DNA of 64,000 nucleotides, from contig CALWSF010000007.1 of assembly GCA_944384125.1 (NCBI GenBank), forward strand, positions 1 to 64,000. The letters are read 5' to 3'. A program made the translations under genes and the position numbers. Below the pieces are notes generated by a model. It was not told where the DNA came from, searched no databases, and was given only the letters and a program-made list of their open reading frames with translations. This stretch comes from an uncultured Lachnospiraceae bacterium (GTDB lineage: Bacteria; Bacillota; Clostridia; Lachnospirales; Lachnospiraceae). Positions 62,801 through 64,000 of this stretch are shown in pieces; within the stretch, counting starts at the first letter, position 1, and each line of letters begins with the position of its first letter.

Positions 62801-63327
62801 TCTACTGCAAGCTTTTGAATGAAGCTGTACTGGCGCTTAAAGGACAGAAGGAAGAGGAAGATTTTGAGACGGCTGTGGACTGTGATATAGACGCCTATAT
62901 TCCTTCGTCCTATATACGGAATGAGTATCAGAAGCTGGATGTATACAAACGGATCTCGGGAATTGAAAATCAGGAAGAATATATGGATATGCAGGATGAA
63001 CTGATGGATCGCTTCGGCGATATTCCCCGGCCGGTAGAAAACCTGCTGCTTATTGCAGAGCTCAAGGCAATGGCGCATCGTGCGGGTGTGACGGAGGTTT
63101 CCATAAACCGGCAGGAGATTACACTGAAGATGTTTAAGAAGGCAAAGCTGGATGTATCAGGTATTCCGCCTATAATGGATAAATATAAAGGATTTCTGAC
63201 GCTGCGCACCGGCGATGCCCCCTGCTTTTTCTATCGGGACGGCAGAAACAAAAATAAAGACTGCGAGCCCATGATCCGGAAGACGAAAGAGCTTCTGGAG
63301 GCGCTTTCTGATCTGGCGGAAGTCTAG
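59797..63327 (+). CDS. Transcription-repair coupling factor
   Basis: A 1176-residue Mfd. In order: UvrB-like domains (to about 340), CarD-like RNA polymerase interaction domain (SVGDYVVHESHGLGIYRG near 510), the helicase core with Walker A CGDVGYGKTE, DEEQRFG, TATPIPRTLHMS and QIRGRVGRS, then the C-terminal TRCF domain. It removes stalled RNA polymerase and recruits UvrA. Start 59797 has GAGG six bases upstream. It is translationally coupled to pth, a conserved pairing in Firmicutes. Confidence 0.96.
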   Translation: MGRIFNNPLEELAEYQDLKQALEKGEGPLLASGCLESQKAHLMSELASVTPWKLIVTHDDQRAREIYEDYRCFDPDVLLYPARDLLFYSSDIHGNLLTRQRMQVMQSILENNKGTVVTTIDGLMEHLLPIENMKHHCLTVSAEETIDVEEFSRSLAEMGYEKVAQVDGTGQFSVRGGIIDIFPLTEEVPYRIELWGDEVDSIRTFDPESQRSIEQAEEAVIYPATEMVFSSKETEAGIERIEKEQKKCVKKLRDQMKTEEAYRLNSAVNEVLEGLREGFRVHGLGSYIRYFCEETVSFLDYFPGQELTIFLDEPLRLREKLEVTEEEFRESMSHRIEGGYLLPGQASFLFSAKETLAMALGDRTLLMLGLEQKLPGITVKKKYGFSVKNVNSYQNGFELLINDLTHWKKAKYRVVLLSGSRTRASRLASDLREYDLRAFCPDEGHEMVGPGEIMVTYGNLHRGFEYPLIKFVVITEGDMFGGSRQKKKRKKTYYQGKHIQSFSELSVGDYVVHESHGLGIYRGIEKIEQDKVIKDYIKIEYRDGGNLYLPATRLEGIQKYAGSDAKAPKLNKLGGSEWTKTKTKVRGAVREIAKDLVELYAARQRSEGYQYGPDTVWQKEFEEMFPFEETEDQLEAIEATKRDMESRRIMDRLICGDVGYGKTEIALRAAFKAIQEGKQVVYLVPTTILAQQHYNTFVQRMKDFPVRVDMLSRFRTAGEQKKTLEDLKRGVVDVLIGTHRILSKDVSFKNLGLLIIDEEQRFGVAHKEKIKQLKENVDVLTLTATPIPRTLHMSLVGIRDMSVLEEPPVDRLPIQTYVMEYSDEMVREAIHREIARGGQVYYVYNRVSNIDEVANHVASLVPEANVVFAHGQMHEHELEKIMLDFVSGEIDVLVSTTIIETGLDIPNANTIIIHDADRLGLSQLYQIRGRVGRSSRTSYAFLMYRRDKLLREEAEKRLQAIREFTELGSGIKIAMRDLELRGAGNILGAEQHGHMEAVGYDLYCKLLNEAVLALKGQKEEEDFETAVDCDIDAYIPSSYIRNEYQKLDVYKRISGIENQEEYMDMQDELMDRFGDIPRPVENLLLIAELKAMAHRAGVTEVSINRQEITLKMFKKAKLDVSGIPPIMDKYKGFLTLRTGDAPCFFYRDGRNKNKDCEPMIRKTKELLEALSDLAEV

Positions 63328-63361
63328 ATTTTTCCCGATTCACGAAGTTTATGTATTTTTC

Positions 63362-63390
63362 TTGACAAAGAGGGGAAAGCTTTTTATAAT
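63362..63390 (+). promoter_or_regulatory. Consensus promoter of tyrS
   Basis: TTGACA (63362-63367), 17-bp spacer, TATAAT (63385-63390): a perfect sigma-A-type promoter starting 34 bases after the mfd stop codon. Confidence 0.85.
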
Positions 63391-63444
63391 AAAGCTCAGC
63401 GCGGGGTATGCGGCTGCATGCACCGCCTGAGACAAAAAGATAAA

Positions 63445-63732
63445 GGCAATGACGGGAACAAGTAGCAATCTGGATAGAGCGGACAGAAAACAGCCGGCTG
63501 ATGAGAGGCGTACGCGGCACAGATCGGGCGAATACATCCCTGAGCTTCGCACCCAAAGGCATATTGCCCGGTAGGCTGCGACGGAGAGGCACTCGTTATC
63601 GTGCCGGAGTATACCGGATCGGATATGATGTGATTCGGAGGTACCGACAGAGGCAGACGGTGTGAGCCGGCTGTGAAAAAAGGTGGTAACACGGGAACAG
63701 GCCCCGTCCTTTCAGAAGGACGGGGCTTTTTT
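63445..63732 (+). promoter_or_regulatory. Tyrosine T-box riboswitch
   Basis: A T-box leader. Stem I begins GGGAACAAGTAGC; AGAGCGG follows. The specifier is TAC at 63533-63535, within GAATACATCCCTGAG, matching tyrosine. The T-box bulge AGGTGGTAACACGGG (63681-63695) carries TGGT, complementary to the ACCA end of tRNA-Tyr. ACGGG (63691-63695) would pair with CCCGT (63703-63707) in the antiterminator. The competing terminator has an 11-bp stem (63701-63711 with 63716-63726), loop TCAG side and a run of six T. Uncharged tRNA-Tyr should switch tyrS on. Confidence 0.92.
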
Positions 63733-63786
63733 ATATGACACAGCAGCGGTCTCTGATGAAAAAACAAAGAAAAAGGAGAAGAACAG

Positions 63787-64000
63787 ATGCAGATTTACGA
63801 GGAGCTGGTTGCAAGAGGATTAATTGCTCAGGTAACCAATGAGGAAGAAATCAAAAAGATGGTCAATGAGGGGAAGGCCGTTTTTTATATCGGCTTTGAT
63901 CCGACGGCTGACAGCCTTCATGTGGGACACTTTATGGCGCTCTGCCTGATGAAGCGCCTCCAGATGGCGGGAAACAAGCCTATCGCCCTGCTGGGAGGCG
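63787..64000 (+). CDS. Tyrosyl-tRNA synthetase, 5' part
   Basis: The first 71 codons of TyrS; the gene runs off the window. FYIGFDPTADSLHVGH contains the class I HIGH-type signature HVGH near residue 47. It charges tRNA-Tyr. AAAGGAGAAG precedes the ATG, and a tyrosine T-box lies directly upstream. Confidence 0.93.
   Translation, partial: MQIYEELVARGLIAQVTNEEEIKKMVNEGKAVFYIGFDPTADSLHVGHFMALCLMKRLQMAGNKPIALLGG

Noticed and set aside
1..64000. CRISPR arrays, insertion sequences, prophage or integrase genes
   Set aside because: No array of regularly spaced repeats, transposase, integrase or terminal duplication was noticed; the 11-bp repeats at 19969 and 23289 are promoter elements.

Overview
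The window looks like a chromosomal segment of a Gram-positive, low-to-moderate GC Clostridia, most likely a member of the Lachnospiraceae. The support is the SCIFF ranthipeptide precursor and its radical-SAM maturase next to secDF, tgt, yajC and a TIGR04086-type membrane protein; a tyrosine T-box; a Csp-like subtilase; a type II pantothenate kinase; strong AGGAGG ribosome binding sites; and a tRNA-Gln without an encoded CCA. No phage, insertion sequence, CRISPR array or rRNA operon was seen. Nearly all genes look intact.

Layout. (1) 1-2600: two short, mutually similar coiled-coil proteins and a secreted protein made of cell-wall-binding repeats. (2) 2616-8961: two divergent transcription units for unusual sugar metabolism. 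On the minus strand are a KdsB-like CMP-sugar synthetase, a HAD phosphatase and an HMGL/DRE-TIM aldolase with an extra C-terminal domain. On the plus strand are a ThDP-dependent acetolactate-synthase-like enzyme and an NAD-dependent epimerase/reductase. (3) 9103-18576: a wall-polysaccharide operon with three family-2 glycosyltransferase proteins, a polyprenyl-phosphate sugar phosphotransferase and two LytR-CpsA-Psr (LCP) ligases. Together, 2 and 3 would make an unusual activated sugar, assemble a lipid-linked glycan and attach it to peptidoglycan; no flippase or polymerase gene is in the window. (4) 18671-28731: an rRNA methyltransferase, then a protein-quality-control and envelope group (HtrA-like protease, ClpX-like unfoldase, unknown membrane protein, subtilase, signal-peptidase-II-like protein), type II pantothenate kinase and a CNNM/CorC-type protein. 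The HtrA gene and the unknown membrane-protein gene share a promoter architecture of 11-bp direct repeats.

(5) 28804-34712: ranthipeptide and secretion block (TIGR04086, scfA, scfB, secDF, tgt, yajC). (6) 34840-43451: amino-acid biosynthesis (leuB-ilvD-ilvB, then serC-serA and a DUF1015 gene). (7) 43547-52984: mixed housekeeping genes, including an M23 peptidase, thioesterase, metallo-beta-lactamase-fold hydrolase, HAAS-domain membrane protein, DMT transporter, tRNA-Gln, AIM24 protein, CvfB, RidA, an unusual ABC ATPase lacking key catalytic residues, and a PucR/CdaR-type regulator. (8) 53141-57291: the ftsE-ftsX division module with a PcsB/EnvC-like hydrolase and a CtpA-type protease. (9) 57424-64000: an FAD-dependent dehydrogenase, then pth-mfd, and a Tyr T-box driving tyrS, which runs off the end.

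The best candidate for an undescribed system is the 2.6-9.0 kb sugar cassette. It has the CMP-activation and phosphatase steps expected for a Kdo-like or nonulosonate-like acid. In place of a PEP-dependent synthase it has an HMGL-type aldolase fused to a domain that, by eye, resembles DUF115/GT42-like transferases. It also has a ThDP enzyme plus reductase reminiscent of YerE/YerF branched-sugar synthesis. All functional statements come from reading motifs; no database search was run.
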